In this document: positions 45,343 through 54,357 of the stretch, in pieces
Numbering within the stretch: the first letter of the stretch is position 1
Layout: each line of letters begins with the position of its first letter
IMG/VR virus record: IMGVR_UViG_3300037242_000251
Location: 1 to 62,720 of that record
Direction: 5' to 3' (one strand)
Source of the DNA: a virus
Length of the DNA: 62,720 nucleotides
Notes under the pieces: model-generated
The model's database searches: none
Seen by the model: only the letters and a program-made list of their open reading frames with translations
Told to the model about the DNA's origin: nothing
Made by a program: the position numbers and the translations under genes

Positions 45343-48167
45343 GCCTGCTCGACGACAATCCCGTTCTTGATCAAACGCCGCCTTGGGCGCCGAAGGCTCC
45401 GCTCGCTCAGCCGGCGCCCAGCCCGGCGGCACCTGTTAAGATCGAAGCGTCAGCTCCTAAGATGACGCCCGAGACGCATCCGCACTATTTCAGCACCCCT
45501 GCCGCCCCTACCGCGCCCGGCGCGCCGGCGCAGACCGCTGCCGAGAAGCCGGCGGCGGGCGACTACATGGCGGTGGTGCGCCGACGCGAGAGCGGCGGCA
45601 ACGACATGGCCGGCAACGGCGTCGCCTTCGGTCGCTACGCCTTCACGCCCAAGACGTGGCTGGGCGTCGCCGCCGCGCATCCCGAGCTCGGGCTAAAGCC
45701 CGAGGACATCTGGAGCGGCGACAAGCAGGATCAGGCGATGCAGGCGATCACCGCCGACAACGCTAAGGTTTTGGCCCAAAACGGTATCGCGGCTTCGCCG
45801 GGCAACCTCTACATGATGCATTTCCTCGGAACCGGAGGCGGGCCGAAGTTTCTAAAAGCGATGCAGGCTCAGCCGGGCGCCGACGCGGCGGCGATGTTTC
45901 CGCTTGAGGCGCGCTACAATCCGACGATCTTTTTTCAGAACGGTCAGCCGCGCTCGCTCGGTCAGATATACGCTTCGATGACGAAGGACTTCGGCGGAGC
46001 ACTCTCCGACGGGCTTCAGACGAAATCCGTCGAAAATTCTGGGCTGCAAATCGCTTCCGACGCCATGTCCGATGCGACGAACGATTCTTCGTTGCCGCCG
46101 CTCCCGCCGGGCGCGAAATTGGACCCGCTCGGCGAGGCCGCGAAGATTGACGCGTCGAAAATTGACATTCCGCCGCTACCGCCCGGCGCCACGCTCGACT
46201 CGCAGGAAGCCTATCAGCAGGACGTGCAGGGCAAGTCCTATGAGTCCGAAGCGGAAAAGACGAAAGCGGCGAGCGAGAAACCGCTGAGCGTCTGGGAGGC
46301 GCTTTCGCCGTCTCGTTTCTTTCAAGCGCGAGAGGACCTTGGCAAAGGCGTTGCTTCCGGTCTCGCTCAAGACGTGACCGGCGCAGGCGAGCTACTGCCG
46401 AACGCCTTGGGCGGGGGAAAGGCGGCGGAGGCGACTCGCGCGCTGCAAGGTGTGGGCGACCCGACAGGACAGAAGATTGGTGAGGTTGGCGGTCTGCTCG
46501 CTCCTATCGGCGAAGGTCTGGCAGGAGTGGGCGCCAGCGCCAAGGCGTTGGTCGAAGAGGGACCAAAGCTGGCGACCATGGCGAAAGGCGCTTTGAGCGG
46601 CGCGCGTGGCGCGGGGCTCGCCGGGGCGATGACGCCAACCGGCGAGAGCGACGATGAACAGCGGGCCAAAGACAAGCTGGCTGACACCGGGCTCGGCGCG
46701 GTGACAGGGGCCGCTGCTGGCGGTGTGATCCCAGCGGCTTCTGGCGCGGTCAAGTGGGTTGGCAAGGAGGCAAGCACGCTCCTCGGAACCACGGCGAAGA
46801 AGGCTGTCGCCGAAGCCAAGACGCTCGCCGAGGAACTCCGCAGCGGCATCGATGCCGAGACCGGCAAGGCGCTGACCGCCGAAGAAAAGGCGGCGAAGGT
46901 CGCTCAGATCGAGAAGACGAACGCCAAGGCCCAAGGCGCCGGTGACGAGGCCGAGACAGTCGTTCATCAGGCGAAGATCGCCACTGAGGCGGCCAAGCCG
47001 GTCTCGACGCCCGAAGCGCTGGGCGAGCAGGTCCACGACACCGCGGTCAAGGACATGGAGTCCTTGAAGGCCGAGCGGACCGAAAAGTCAGGCTTCGACA
47101 AGGCGGTCAAGTCGGACGGCGGCGCGCCGTTGGTGCCGACTAGCCAATTCGCTGCCAAGGCTAAGGCAATGGAAGCTGAGACCAAGAGCCCGGAGCTGAA
47201 GACCGCGCTGGAGCAATTCCGCAAGTCGTTGACCAACGCGCCGAGCGTTAAGGGGCAACCGGTCGTCAAGGCAGTGTCGATCCGCCAGGCGCGCGAGATC
47301 ATCGAGACGCTCAACAGAAGCATCGACGAGATGGCGCCGAATGCGGCTCATCGGCTTACCGAGGTCCGCGACGAGTTCTTGAAGCACCTAGAAGCGACGC
47401 ATCCACAGATGAAGGCGGCGCGGTTGAAATACGCCGAATTGTCGCGGCCGCTCGACGTCTATGAGCGCACCGGCGCGCTCAAGAAAGCGGCGATGGAGGA
47501 CCCCTACTCCGGCGCCGCAACGATGGACCCGGTCAAGATCAAGGCCGCCGTCACTGGCAAGACGCAGGCCGGCGCCGAGGCCCTGCAGAGGCTGATCGGG
47601 AAGAACCCGGCGATCAAGGAGTCGGTTCGCAACGTCCTGCAGCGTGAGCTGTACGGCGCCGGGGCGACGAACCGCACGCCGACCGCCGCGCAACTGCGCT
47701 CGTTCTTGCAGAACAATCGCATGACGCTGGAAAAGACTGGCCTTTACGACGAATTCTCCAAAGTGAAGCCGAGCCTTGAGGCGGTCGAGGCGGCGCCAAA
47801 GCGGGCGGCTGAGACGCAGCGTAACATTGCCGATTTGGCGAAGACCAAGGTCGACGCCACCACGGCGCGCAACAAGCTGAAGTCGCTACAGATCACGATG
47901 AACGAGCCGAAGAACACCCCGGCTCAGGTCGTGGCCGAGAGTAAATCGACGGCGGAGTGGCTGCGCGGCAGACAACTCATGACCGACAGCCAATACGAGA
48001 AATTCACCAGCGATCTTCGCGACGCTCAAAAGAGCATCGCCGAGGCCAAAACTCAGGAAGAGGCGCGGGACAGGGCTCGGTCATTGGCGGCCAAAGTCGG
48101 CGTCGGGCTCGGGCTCCTCGGGACCGCCGGCGAGCAGATATTCCAGCACAAGATCAGGCTCCAGTGA
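45339..48167 (+). CDS. Ejection protein with lytic transglycosylase domain, 942 aa
   Basis: Starts at ATG 45339 (ATGA overlap). Residues about 70-210 carry a lysozyme-like domain: YMAVVRRRESGGNDMAGNGV (catalytic Glu in RES), FGRYAFTPKTW and LYMMHFLGTGGGPKFLKAM. The remaining 700 residues are helical, with Ala/Lys-rich coiled coils. It opens the cell wall locally during DNA entry. Confidence 0.85.
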   Translation: MSLLDDNPVLDQTPPWAPKAPLAQPAPSPAAPVKIEASAPKMTPETHPHYFSTPAAPTAPGAPAQTAAEKPAAGDYMAVVRRRESGGNDMAGNGVAFGRYAFTPKTWLGVAAAHPELGLKPEDIWSGDKQDQAMQAITADNAKVLAQNGIAASPGNLYMMHFLGTGGGPKFLKAMQAQPGADAAAMFPLEARYNPTIFFQNGQPRSLGQIYASMTKDFGGALSDGLQTKSVENSGLQIASDAMSDATNDSSLPPLPPGAKLDPLGEAAKIDASKIDIPPLPPGATLDSQEAYQQDVQGKSYESEAEKTKAASEKPLSVWEALSPSRFFQAREDLGKGVASGLAQDVTGAGELLPNALGGGKAAEATRALQGVGDPTGQKIGEVGGLLAPIGEGLAGVGASAKALVEEGPKLATMAKGALSGARGAGLAGAMTPTGESDDEQRAKDKLADTGLGAVTGAAAGGVIPAASGAVKWVGKEASTLLGTTAKKAVAEAKTLAEELRSGIDAETGKALTAEEKAAKVAQIEKTNAKAQGAGDEAETVVHQAKIATEAAKPVSTPEALGEQVHDTAVKDMESLKAERTEKSGFDKAVKSDGGAPLVPTSQFAAKAKAMEAETKSPELKTALEQFRKSLTNAPSVKGQPVVKAVSIRQAREIIETLNRSIDEMAPNAAHRLTEVRDEFLKHLEATHPQMKAARLKYAELSRPLDVYERTGALKKAAMEDPYSGAATMDPVKIKAAVTGKTQAGAEALQRLIGKNPAIKESVRNVLQRELYGAGATNRTPTAAQLRSFLQNNRMTLEKTGLYDEFSKVKPSLEAVEAAPKRAAETQRNIADLAKTKVDATTARNKLKSLQITMNEPKNTPAQVVAESKSTAEWLRGRQLMTDSQYEKFTSDLRDAQKSIAEAKTQEEARDRARSLAAKVGVGLGLLGTAGEQIFQHKIRLQ

Positions 48168-48490
48168 GCGACCTCCTCGACACGATCGACGCCGCTGCCG
48201 CCAGTCTGTTGGACGCGGCTGGTTTCGGTGCTAAGGTGGAAGGCGTCGAGCCGCCTAAGGTCGAACTCGCCGAGCGAGTGAACGCCTTCAAGGCGGTGGT
48301 CGACTGGGCCAAGACACGCAGCGCGTTGAAGCCGACGGAACCGGGAAAGTCGAAGTTCGATGCCATCCGAGACAAGTTCCGTGACCCGCCTAAGCGTCGA
48401 GGACGTGGCGCCGCGACCGAGAGCGGTCCCGAGCCCGCCGCCTCAGCCGAGCCCACCGACACCAACGGAGCCGACCTCTTCGACGCATGA
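48164..48490 (+). CDS. Small helical protein, 108 aa
   Basis: GTG 48164 overlaps the transglycosylase stop (GTGA). Helical N-terminus (LLDTIDAAAASLLDAAGFGA), then a basic and acidic tail (PPKRRGRG...ADLFDA). Function unknown. Confidence 0.7.
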   Translation: MSDLLDTIDAAAASLLDAAGFGAKVEGVEPPKVELAERVNAFKAVVDWAKTRSALKPTEPGKSKFDAIRDKFRDPPKRRGRGAATESGPEPAASAEPTDTNGADLFDA

Positions 48491-48494
48491 TACG

Positions 48495-48689
48495 ATGGTC
48501 GCGACCTTCCGCAGCCTCGCCTACGTGCTTAGCGCTCGCGCTCTCCTGTTTCTGGCGCTGATCTTCTCCTTCGTTCTCGCCGTCATGGCGATGCTGAGCC
48601 AGACCCAGTTCTCGCTCTACGTCCTGTTGGCGGGGTCCGCCTTTACCGTCATCCCCGTCGCCTATCTGGAGACGCGCCGCCGAACCTGA
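48495..48689 (+). CDS. Small two-helix membrane protein, 64 aa
   Basis: Two hydrophobic segments (ARALLFLALIFSFVLAVMAM and LYVLLAGSAFTVIPVAYL) with a basic end (ETRRRT), the layout of small holins, though it is not next to the endolysin. Last gene before the motif at 48698. Confidence 0.65.
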   Translation: MVATFRSLAYVLSARALLFLALIFSFVLAVMAMLSQTQFSLYVLLAGSAFTVIPVAYLETRRRT

Positions 48690-48697
48690 CGCATATC

Positions 48698-48711
48698 CAT
48701 ACTATAGTATC
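48698..48711 (+). promoter_or_regulatory. Palindromic late motif CATACTATAGTATC
   Basis: The core ATACTATAGTAT (48699-48710) is a perfect 12-bp palindrome, 13 of 14 positions matching GATACTATAGTATC. It lies 50 bp before the first tail-fibre gene. No good -35/-10 pair is visible, so it may be an activator or antiterminator site. Confidence 0.55.
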
Positions 48712-48761
48712 GAAACATGTCAAGCCAAAAGCGGTCCTCGACATAAAAATGAGGTGACAAA

Positions 48762-49403
48762 GTGCAGTGGGTCGGCGTCGGAAATCAGGCTAAACAACAC
48801 CCCATTTACACGGCGGACGGTGCGGTCGTAGCGGGCGGAACGCCGCAGCTCGTGCTGCCGGTGACGCCGTCGCGCTCCTTCCTGATGCTCCAAAACCTGT
48901 CGGCGGGTTCGCTCTATTTCGAGTTCGGCTCGGCGCGCGCCACGGCGGCGTTGACCAGCGGCGTGATCTCGTCGATCACGGTGACGAACGCCGGTTTCAA
49001 CTTCACCAAACCGCCGGTAGTGCGCTTCGCCGGCGGCGGCAATTCCGGCAACACCTCTTTCCTCGGTCTCAACCAGCCTGGTGGCGACAGTCCAAACTCG
49101 TCGATCACCGCCGGCCGTGTCGCGCGGGCGCACTGCGTGATGACCGGCACGGCGCCGAACCTGTTCGTCTCTTCGATCGTCATTGACGACGGCGGCGCCG
49201 GCTACGTCATCGCACCCTACGTCTTCATCTTCAATTCGGACCTTGACCCCTACGGCTGCGCCGCGCCGTCGGCGACCTCGGGACTGCTGATGGCGACCGG
49301 CGCGGCGCCGCTCATCCTCAACGGCTCGTCGTGCCCTACCGACTCGATCTCCGTCTACGGCGGCACGACTGCTTGGGCCTATCTCTGCCGCTGGATGACC
49401 TGA
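48762..49403 (+). CDS. Tail-associated protein with solenoid-like repeats, 213 aa
   Basis: GTG start with GAGGTGA upstream. Contains NAGFNFTKPPVVRFAGGG and DDGGAGYVIAPYVFIFNSD, degenerate forms of the repeats in the hub and capsid-decoration proteins. Probably a tail or baseplate part that anchors the fibres encoded next. Confidence 0.68.
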   Translation: MQWVGVGNQAKQHPIYTADGAVVAGGTPQLVLPVTPSRSFLMLQNLSAGSLYFEFGSARATAALTSGVISSITVTNAGFNFTKPPVVRFAGGGNSGNTSFLGLNQPGGDSPNSSITAGRVARAHCVMTGTAPNLFVSSIVIDDGGAGYVIAPYVFIFNSDLDPYGCAAPSATSGLLMATGAAPLILNGSSCPTDSISVYGGTTAWAYLCRWMT

Positions 49404-49404
49404 C

Positions 49405-49971
49405 GTGGCGGCGCCGCTACCGACCGTCAACATCCAAGGCATCGGCGCTGTCGGCGCTGACCAGCTCAATACCTACGTCCAGACCGTGATCAATTTCGCG
49501 CAGCTGCGCACCTTCACCGGCCTGACGAACATGCTGGCGGCGGTGCAAGGCGGCTCGGCGCCGGGCGACGGGTTGGGCGGCTTCTTCTGGTACAACGCCG
49601 CCAGCACGGCGAGCGACAACGGAACGAGCATCATCGTTCCAAGCGGCGCGGTGCAGGGCGCATGGCTGAAGCTGTCGCCAGTCTACTCCTACCAGACGCC
49701 GACGACCGGCTTTTCGATCCAGCCGGCGAACGGCGTCACGTCGCTGCTGCTGGATCCAGCCGGAACGCTGGCGGCGGGCACGATCGTCTTTCCCGCGACG
49801 CCGATTGACGGTCAGATGTTCAACGTCTCGACCAGCCAGATCATCACCGCGCTGACGCTCTCGGCGCCGGCGGGTCAGACGATTCTTGGAACGATCACGA
49901 CGCTCGCCGCCAACGCTCATGCCGCGTGGCAATACGTCGCCTCGGTCGCCAAGTGGTTCAGGGTGTCCTGA
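49405..49971 (+). CDS. Tail fibre protein, short paralogue, 188 aa
   Basis: GTG start. N-terminus PLPTVNIQGIGAVGADQLNT, then FAQLRTFTGL, is nearly the same as that of the next gene, followed by a shared FFWYNAASTASDNGTSIIVP pattern. The C-terminus is a different short beta domain. TGATG overlap with the next gene: tandem duplicates with exchanged tips. Confidence 0.75.
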   Translation: MAAPLPTVNIQGIGAVGADQLNTYVQTVINFAQLRTFTGLTNMLAAVQGGSAPGDGLGGFFWYNAASTASDNGTSIIVPSGAVQGAWLKLSPVYSYQTPTTGFSIQPANGVTSLLLDPAGTLAAGTIVFPATPIDGQMFNVSTSQIITALTLSAPAGQTILGTITTLAANAHAAWQYVASVAKWFRVS

Positions 49972-51461
49972 TGGCGCCGCCGCTCCCCACCGTCACGCAG
50001 CAAGGACAGGGCGTCGTCGGCGCTGACCAGCTCAACACCTACGTCCAGACGGTGCAGAACTTCGCGCAGCTGCGCACCTTCGCCGCGCTCGACGACATGT
50101 GCGTGATGGCGCTCGGTGGCGCTGCGGAAGGTGACGGCAGCCAAGGTCTCTTCTGGTACGACGCCACCAGCACCGCGGCTGACAACAACACGACGGTGAT
50201 CGTCCCGACCGGCAATCTGCAGGGCGCCTGGCTGCTGCTGCCACCGGGGTCCAACTCGCCGGGCAACTTTGCCAGCTTGACGGTCAGCGGCAACGCGACG
50301 ATTGGCGGCAATCTCGCCGTCGGCGGTACGTTGAGCGTGACTGGCGTCGCCAGTTTTGCCGCTGACATCTTGATGACCGGCACAGGTGAGATCGAAATTC
50401 CGGCCGGCACGACCGGGCAGCGCAGCGCCTCGCCGGTAGCGGGCATGATCCGCTACAACACCTCGCTCAGCCAGTTCGAGGGCTACGGCGCTTCGTGGTC
50501 GCCGCTGGCGGGAACTGGCGTCGCTTTCCCGCCCGGCGGTCGGTTGACGCTGACCAGCGGTGTTCCGGTTCTCTCCGCGACCGTCACCGCGGCGAGCGGG
50601 CTCATCTACACGCCCTACGTCGGCGCCACCGTACCGCAATGGAACGGCTCGGCGTGGAGCTCGACGACTTTCGCTGAGATCAGCCAGTCGCTCAGCGACA
50701 CGGTGAACTCGCCGGCCGCCGCGGTATCGGCGAGCGTCTACGACCTTTTCGTCTGGTTCAAGAGCGGCGTCGCGACACTCTCGCGCGGGCCAGTCTGGAC
50801 GAACGTTACGACGCGCGCACAGGCGTTGTCGCGCGTACAGGGTTTCCTCGTCAATTCGCTCAGCATCACCAACGGTCCTGCCGCTGGCTATGGCCTGTGG
50901 GTCGGCACGATCATGACCGACACTTCCGCCGCGGCGGTGACGTTCGCTCCGAACCCGGCGGCGGCGGTCGGCGGTCCGTTCACCGGGTCGGGCGGCGGCA
51001 ACTCCGGGGCGTGGGTCGGGCTGTGTAATGCGTTCAACCGCGTATCGTTGACGGCGGTCGCGCGCGACAGCTCGACGAGTTGGACCTACGCAACGGCGAC
51101 GTGGCGCCAGGCCGACAACGCTCCTCAGAACCGTATCAGCTTCGTCGTTGGCTTCGGCGTTGCCGGCAGCTCGCCGGAGGATTCGATCTTCGCCGGATAC
51201 ACGTCCTATTCGACGACCGCCAGCTCGCAAATCGGGTACATCGGGGTGGGTATCAACAGCACTTCGTCTCCCTCCGGTCAGGTGGCTTCCAACGCGTCGA
51301 GTACTGATCCCAACAGCCAGACGGCGGCATATGCAGGCGTAACGAGCGCCGGGCAGCAGTACGTTCAGGCGCTCGAATACGCAGCCGGCGCGACGATCAC
51401 CACCGTTGGCTCCACTGCGGTCGGCCAGCTCATGCAGCTCGTCGCACAGTTGAGGTTCTGA
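49971..51461 (+). CDS. Tail fibre protein, long paralogue, 496 aa
   Basis: The first 100 residues match the previous gene (PTVTQQGQGVVGADQLNTYV, LFWYDATSTAADNNTTVIVP). Then come triple-helix-like beta repeats (GNATIGGNLAVGGTLSVTG, about residues 105-125) and a 300-residue beta-rich tip. Likely trimeric host-recognition fibre. Confidence 0.78.
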   Translation: MAPPLPTVTQQGQGVVGADQLNTYVQTVQNFAQLRTFAALDDMCVMALGGAAEGDGSQGLFWYDATSTAADNNTTVIVPTGNLQGAWLLLPPGSNSPGNFASLTVSGNATIGGNLAVGGTLSVTGVASFAADILMTGTGEIEIPAGTTGQRSASPVAGMIRYNTSLSQFEGYGASWSPLAGTGVAFPPGGRLTLTSGVPVLSATVTAASGLIYTPYVGATVPQWNGSAWSSTTFAEISQSLSDTVNSPAAAVSASVYDLFVWFKSGVATLSRGPVWTNVTTRAQALSRVQGFLVNSLSITNGPAAGYGLWVGTIMTDTSAAAVTFAPNPAAAVGGPFTGSGGGNSGAWVGLCNAFNRVSLTAVARDSSTSWTYATATWRQADNAPQNRISFVVGFGVAGSSPEDSIFAGYTSYSTTASSQIGYIGVGINSTSSPSGQVASNASSTDPNSQTAAYAGVTSAGQQYVQALEYAAGATITTVGSTAVGQLMQLVAQLRF

Positions 51462-51462
51462 G

Positions 51463-51765
51463 ATGCGCTGGCTCGTCCTATTCGCTTTGCTCGCTGCGCC
51501 GGCGCTCGCTCACGACGCTTGGTCCGACGGCTCGGCGGTTCCACCGTGGGTTAAGTCGATGTGCTGTGGCGAGGCCGACGCGCATCAGCTCGCCGACGGC
51601 GAGGCTTGGCAGGAAAGCGATGGTTGGCATTTCCGCGCCGTCGACGCGGTCGTTCCCGACACAAGCGTGCTGCCGAGCCAAGACGAGCACGTGTGGGCGT
51701 TTTGGAACCTGGCTTATGGGCGCGCCGCGCCAATCTACTGTCTGTTTATCCCGATGGGCGCCTGA
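51463..51765 (+). CDS. Secreted protein with signal peptide, 100 aa
   Basis: The N-terminal signal peptide MRWLVLFALLAAPALA has a clear cleavage site before HDAWSDGS. The mature part has three Cys (KSMCCGEADAH, IYCLF). Similar short exported proteins occur near lysis genes of alphaproteobacterial phages. Periplasmic; function unknown. Confidence 0.75.
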   Translation: MRWLVLFALLAAPALAHDAWSDGSAVPPWVKSMCCGEADAHQLADGEAWQESDGWHFRAVDAVVPDTSVLPSQDEHVWAFWNLAYGRAAPIYCLFIPMGA

Positions 51766-51767
51766 CA

Positions 51768-51953
51768 ATGATCGCGCTCAAACCCTTCGTCGTCCCGACT
51801 GTCACAGCGCTCATCGGCATGGCGCTGCTGATCTTCTGGGCCTATGACAACTACGACGGCTGGGGTAAGTTCGTCCTTGGCGGAGGGTTTCTGGTCGCCG
51901 GGCTGTACGGCGTGTCCGAAGCGGCGGAAACGAGAAAGGACGACGAATCGTGA
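51768..51953 (+). CDS. Small membrane protein, holin candidate, 61 aa
   Basis: Two hydrophobic segments (VVPTVTALIGMALLIFWAY and FVLGGGFLVAGLYGVSEA) and a charged tail (ETRKDDES). It directly precedes and overlaps the endolysin gene, so it is one of several holin candidates. Confidence 0.65.
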   Translation: MIALKPFVVPTVTALIGMALLIFWAYDNYDGWGKFVLGGGFLVAGLYGVSEAAETRKDDES

Positions 51954-52639
51954 CCGGCATAGCGCTCACCTCGACTCAACTCCTTGCCGCTGCGCCGAAC
52001 GCGCTTCCGAACGTCGTCGCGGCGATCGTCGAGGACTGGCCGGTGCAGTCGGTTAAGTACCAGATCACCACGCGCAACCGGATGCTTGGCTTCCTGTCGG
52101 TGTGCATCGAAGAGTCCGGCGGTCTGACGGCGCTGGTTGAGGACGACAATTACTCCGCCGCACGCGCCGCGCAAGTCTTCCCGTCGATCTTCCCGACCGT
52201 CGCGTCGGCTGAACCCTACGCCGGCAACCCGGTAGCCTTCGCTAACAAGGTCTACGACGGACGCATGGGCAACATCCTCGGCTCCAACGACGGCTGGAAT
52301 TTTCGAGGCCAGGGCTTGCTGCAGGTGACGGGGCGCGACGAATTTGCGGCGCTTTCCAAGGCGACTGGTCTATCCCTGCTGGCAAATCCGAACTTGGTCT
52401 CCAGCGACGAGTATCTGTTGGAGTGCGCGTTGGCGACCTTCAACATGTACGCCTACGGCAACATTCTCGTCCTATGCGACGCCGGCAATTTCGAAGGCGT
52501 CTGGGCGCTGGTCGGCGACGGCACGCCGAGCGGCCCGGTCGTCAATCTGGCGAACCACGAGGCCGCGCTCGCGGCGCTGGAGAAGACGCTGACGGCGCTG
52601 CGGCTAGCGTTTTCGCAACTGGAGAAGGTGATCCTGTGA
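51950..52639 (+). CDS. GH19 endolysin, 229 aa
   Basis: Glycoside hydrolase 19 pattern: MLGFLSVCIEESGGLTALVE (catalytic-type Glu after the helix), FANKVYDGRMGN and GWNFRGQGLLQVTGRDEFAA. It cleaves peptidoglycan at lysis. GTG start; its stop overlaps the phosphorylase start by GTGA. Confidence 0.87.
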   Translation: MTGIALTSTQLLAAAPNALPNVVAAIVEDWPVQSVKYQITTRNRMLGFLSVCIEESGGLTALVEDDNYSAARAAQVFPSIFPTVASAEPYAGNPVAFANKVYDGRMGNILGSNDGWNFRGQGLLQVTGRDEFAALSKATGLSLLANPNLVSSDEYLLECALATFNMYAYGNILVLCDAGNFEGVWALVGDGTPSGPVVNLANHEAALAALEKTLTALRLAFSQLEKVIL

Positions 52640-53298
52640 CCACGCTGGTCGTCGTCGGCATGAAGTCTGAGGCCAACATCGTCTCGACGATGCCCGACAC
52701 GGTCGTCGTGATTGGCGCTGGCGCCGCCATCCAGCTGACTGCGGACATCGAAGCGGCGATCGCCGGCGGCTGCGACCACGTCTTGTCATTCGGAACCTGC
52801 GGCGCGCTGGCGCCGGACCTCGTCGCTGGACAACTGGTCGTCGGCACGCTGATCGAGGACGCGCCGAACCTCGACATCGACTGCGACGAGACGTGGGCCG
52901 CCAGCATCGAGGCGGCGACAGGCGCGACGCCGGTCAGCGTGACGACCGCCGCCACAACGGTGGCGACGGTCGCCGAGAAAGCCACGCTGTTCGCCTCGAG
53001 CCACGCCGACGTCGTCGATCTTGAATCCTGCGTCGCGGCGCGAGTCGCCAAGGCCCACAACCTGCCCTTCGCTGTGCTGCGCGCGGTTTCCGACGCCGCC
53101 GATCAGGACATCCCGCCCGCCGCGCTCGCGGCGCTGACCGCGACCGGAAATATCGACGTCGGGGCGATCATCGCGTCGCTGACGATCGACGACGATCAGA
53201 TACCGGCGCTGCTGAAGCTGGCCGACACCTCGGCGCTGGCTTTCAACGCACTGGCGCAGGCGCTCGCCGACCTAGGCATAAACTACGGAGAGTGCTAG
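52636..53298 (+). CDS. Nucleoside phosphorylase family protein, HpnG-like, 220 aa
   Basis: Phosphorylase-superfamily pattern: TLVVVGMKSEANIV, VIGAGAA, HVLSFGTCGALAPDLVAGQL, DVVDLESCVAARVAKAHNLP (Met/Asp-x-Glu-Ser type) and FAVLRAVSDAADQDIPPAAL. The C-terminal LTATGNIDVGAIIASL...IPALLKLADTSA strongly recalls HpnG, which removes adenine from adenosylhopane. It could instead act on other nucleosides such as methylthioadenosine. Coupled to the endolysin gene. GTG start. Confidence 0.78.
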   Translation: MTTLVVVGMKSEANIVSTMPDTVVVIGAGAAIQLTADIEAAIAGGCDHVLSFGTCGALAPDLVAGQLVVGTLIEDAPNLDIDCDETWAASIEAATGATPVSVTTAATTVATVAEKATLFASSHADVVDLESCVAARVAKAHNLPFAVLRAVSDAADQDIPPAALAALTATGNIDVGAIIASLTIDDDQIPALLKLADTSALAFNALAQALADLGINYGEC

Positions 53299-53348
53299 TA
53301 TAGAGAAACCCCGCGCCCGGCGGTCTCCGAGCAAAAAGGAGAGTTGCC

Positions 53349-53564
53349 ATGATTGGCTTAGCGATCGGCATCCTGTGGCTCGCGATCGGAGTGATCGTTC
53401 TCGGCGCGATCCTCTACATCCTGTTCTGGGCGGTTCGCATGTTCTTCCCGATTCCGCCCAACGTCGAGAAGGCGGTATGGGCCGTGTTCGGAATTCTCAT
53501 CCTGATCTACTTGCTGATGGCGGTCGAAGGGGGCACTCTTCCCCATCCCGCTTTGTTTCGATAA
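53349..53564 (+). CDS. Small membrane protein, holin candidate, 71 aa
   Basis: AAAAGGAG precedes the ATG. Two long hydrophobic helices (GLAIGILWLAIGVIVLGAIL and AVWAVFGILILIYLLMAV) with a short loop. Typical class II holin layout. Confidence 0.7.
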   Translation: MIGLAIGILWLAIGVIVLGAILYILFWAVRMFFPIPPNVEKAVWAVFGILILIYLLMAVEGGTLPHPALFR

Positions 53565-53668
53565 CCGGGAGAGTCAGGTTCCCGATCTCCCGCCTGAGCC
53601 GCGCCCACCGGGACCGATCTGCACGAATTGCTGAACCTGCGCGATGAACGAATTAGAGAGGACGAAGA

Positions 53669-54007
53669 ATGGAAATCGGCCCGAACATCAAAGGGTACAT
53701 CAACCTCGTCATCGCCATCTGCGGCGTGATCGGGACAGTCGGCGTGAGCGCCTTTCCCGACTACATCCCGCCGGGCGTGGCGAAGGACGTCGTCCAGACC
53801 GCCGCGCTGATTTTCGCGATCTACGGCGGTCTCAACAGCGCCGGGAATTTCCTGTCGTCCAACCAGCCGGGTCTCTTCGCTCCCAAGGATCCACCCGTCG
53901 TGGTGGCGGCGAAGAAAGTGGCTGATCTGCCCTCGACGGCGACCTCTGCGGCGATAGCGGGGGCCAAGGCGTCGGCCGTGTCCGCCATCGACGCGCATCA
54001 ACCGTGA
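53669..54007 (+). CDS. Membrane protein of the lysis region, holin candidate, 112 aa
   Basis: GAGAGGA precedes the ATG. Two hydrophobic segments (INLVIAICGVIGTVGVSAF and TAALIFAIYGGLNSAGNFL) and an Ala/Lys-rich soluble tail. This is the most holin-sized protein of the cluster. The 100-bp gap before it holds no gene. Confidence 0.68.
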   Translation: MEIGPNIKGYINLVIAICGVIGTVGVSAFPDYIPPGVAKDVVQTAALIFAIYGGLNSAGNFLSSNQPGLFAPKDPPVVVAAKKVADLPSTATSAAIAGAKASAVSAIDAHQP

Positions 54008-54016
54008 GATAAGAAG

Positions 54017-54187
54017 ATGCTCGTCGTCGCGATCCTCGGAACCATCGGCGCCGTCGTCTGGACGGTGTTGGCGATCCAAGCGAAGGCTTTGTCAAAGGCG
54101 CCTTCACTGGGGTTTGAGGGTGGCGGATTAGTTGCGATTATGTGGCTGATCGTGGCGGCGTTGTGGGCCGTGTGGTGGTTCGCATGA
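54017..54187 (+). CDS. Small membrane protein, 56 aa
   Basis: MLVVAILGTIGAVVWTVLAI, a polar loop, then GLVAIMWLIVAALWAVWWF: two membrane helices. It overlaps the next gene by ATGA. Short enough to be missed by a 60-residue cutoff. Confidence 0.6.
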   Translation: MLVVAILGTIGAVVWTVLAIQAKALSKAPSLGFEGGGLVAIMWLIVAALWAVWWFA

Positions 54188-54357
54188 TCCTCATCGTTGT
54201 CGCCGCCGCGTCCGCAGCCGCTGGCGTCATCTTCGGCATGTGGGCGGAGCGCCGCAGCATCGCCGCGAACGACGCGCGCGTGAAGCAAACAATCTGTGAC
54301 CTCGGCGCGGCGATCGCGCAGGGGATTAGCATCGACCAGAAGGAAACTACGCCATGA
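54184..54357 (+). CDS. Single-pass membrane protein, inner-spanin candidate, 57 aa
   Basis: ATG 54184 (ATGA overlap). N-terminal helix (ILIVVAAASAAAGVIFGMWA), then a charged periplasm-facing part. The lipoprotein gene follows with overlap, the layout of spanin pairs, though it is shorter than usual inner spanins. Confidence 0.55.
   Translation: MILIVVAAASAAAGVIFGMWAERRSIAANDARVKQTICDLGAAIAQGISIDQKETTP

Noticed and set aside
21800-48711. The ATACTATAGTAT palindromes as crossover sites of the serine recombinase inverting the portal block
   Set aside because: No copy lies near 27.8 kb, the other end of the inverted block, and all copies sit at operon starts, so a regulatory role fits better.
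53291-53302. TAGTATAG as a fourth late motif before the 53349 gene
   Set aside because: Only a half-site; no palindrome and no promoter elements around it.
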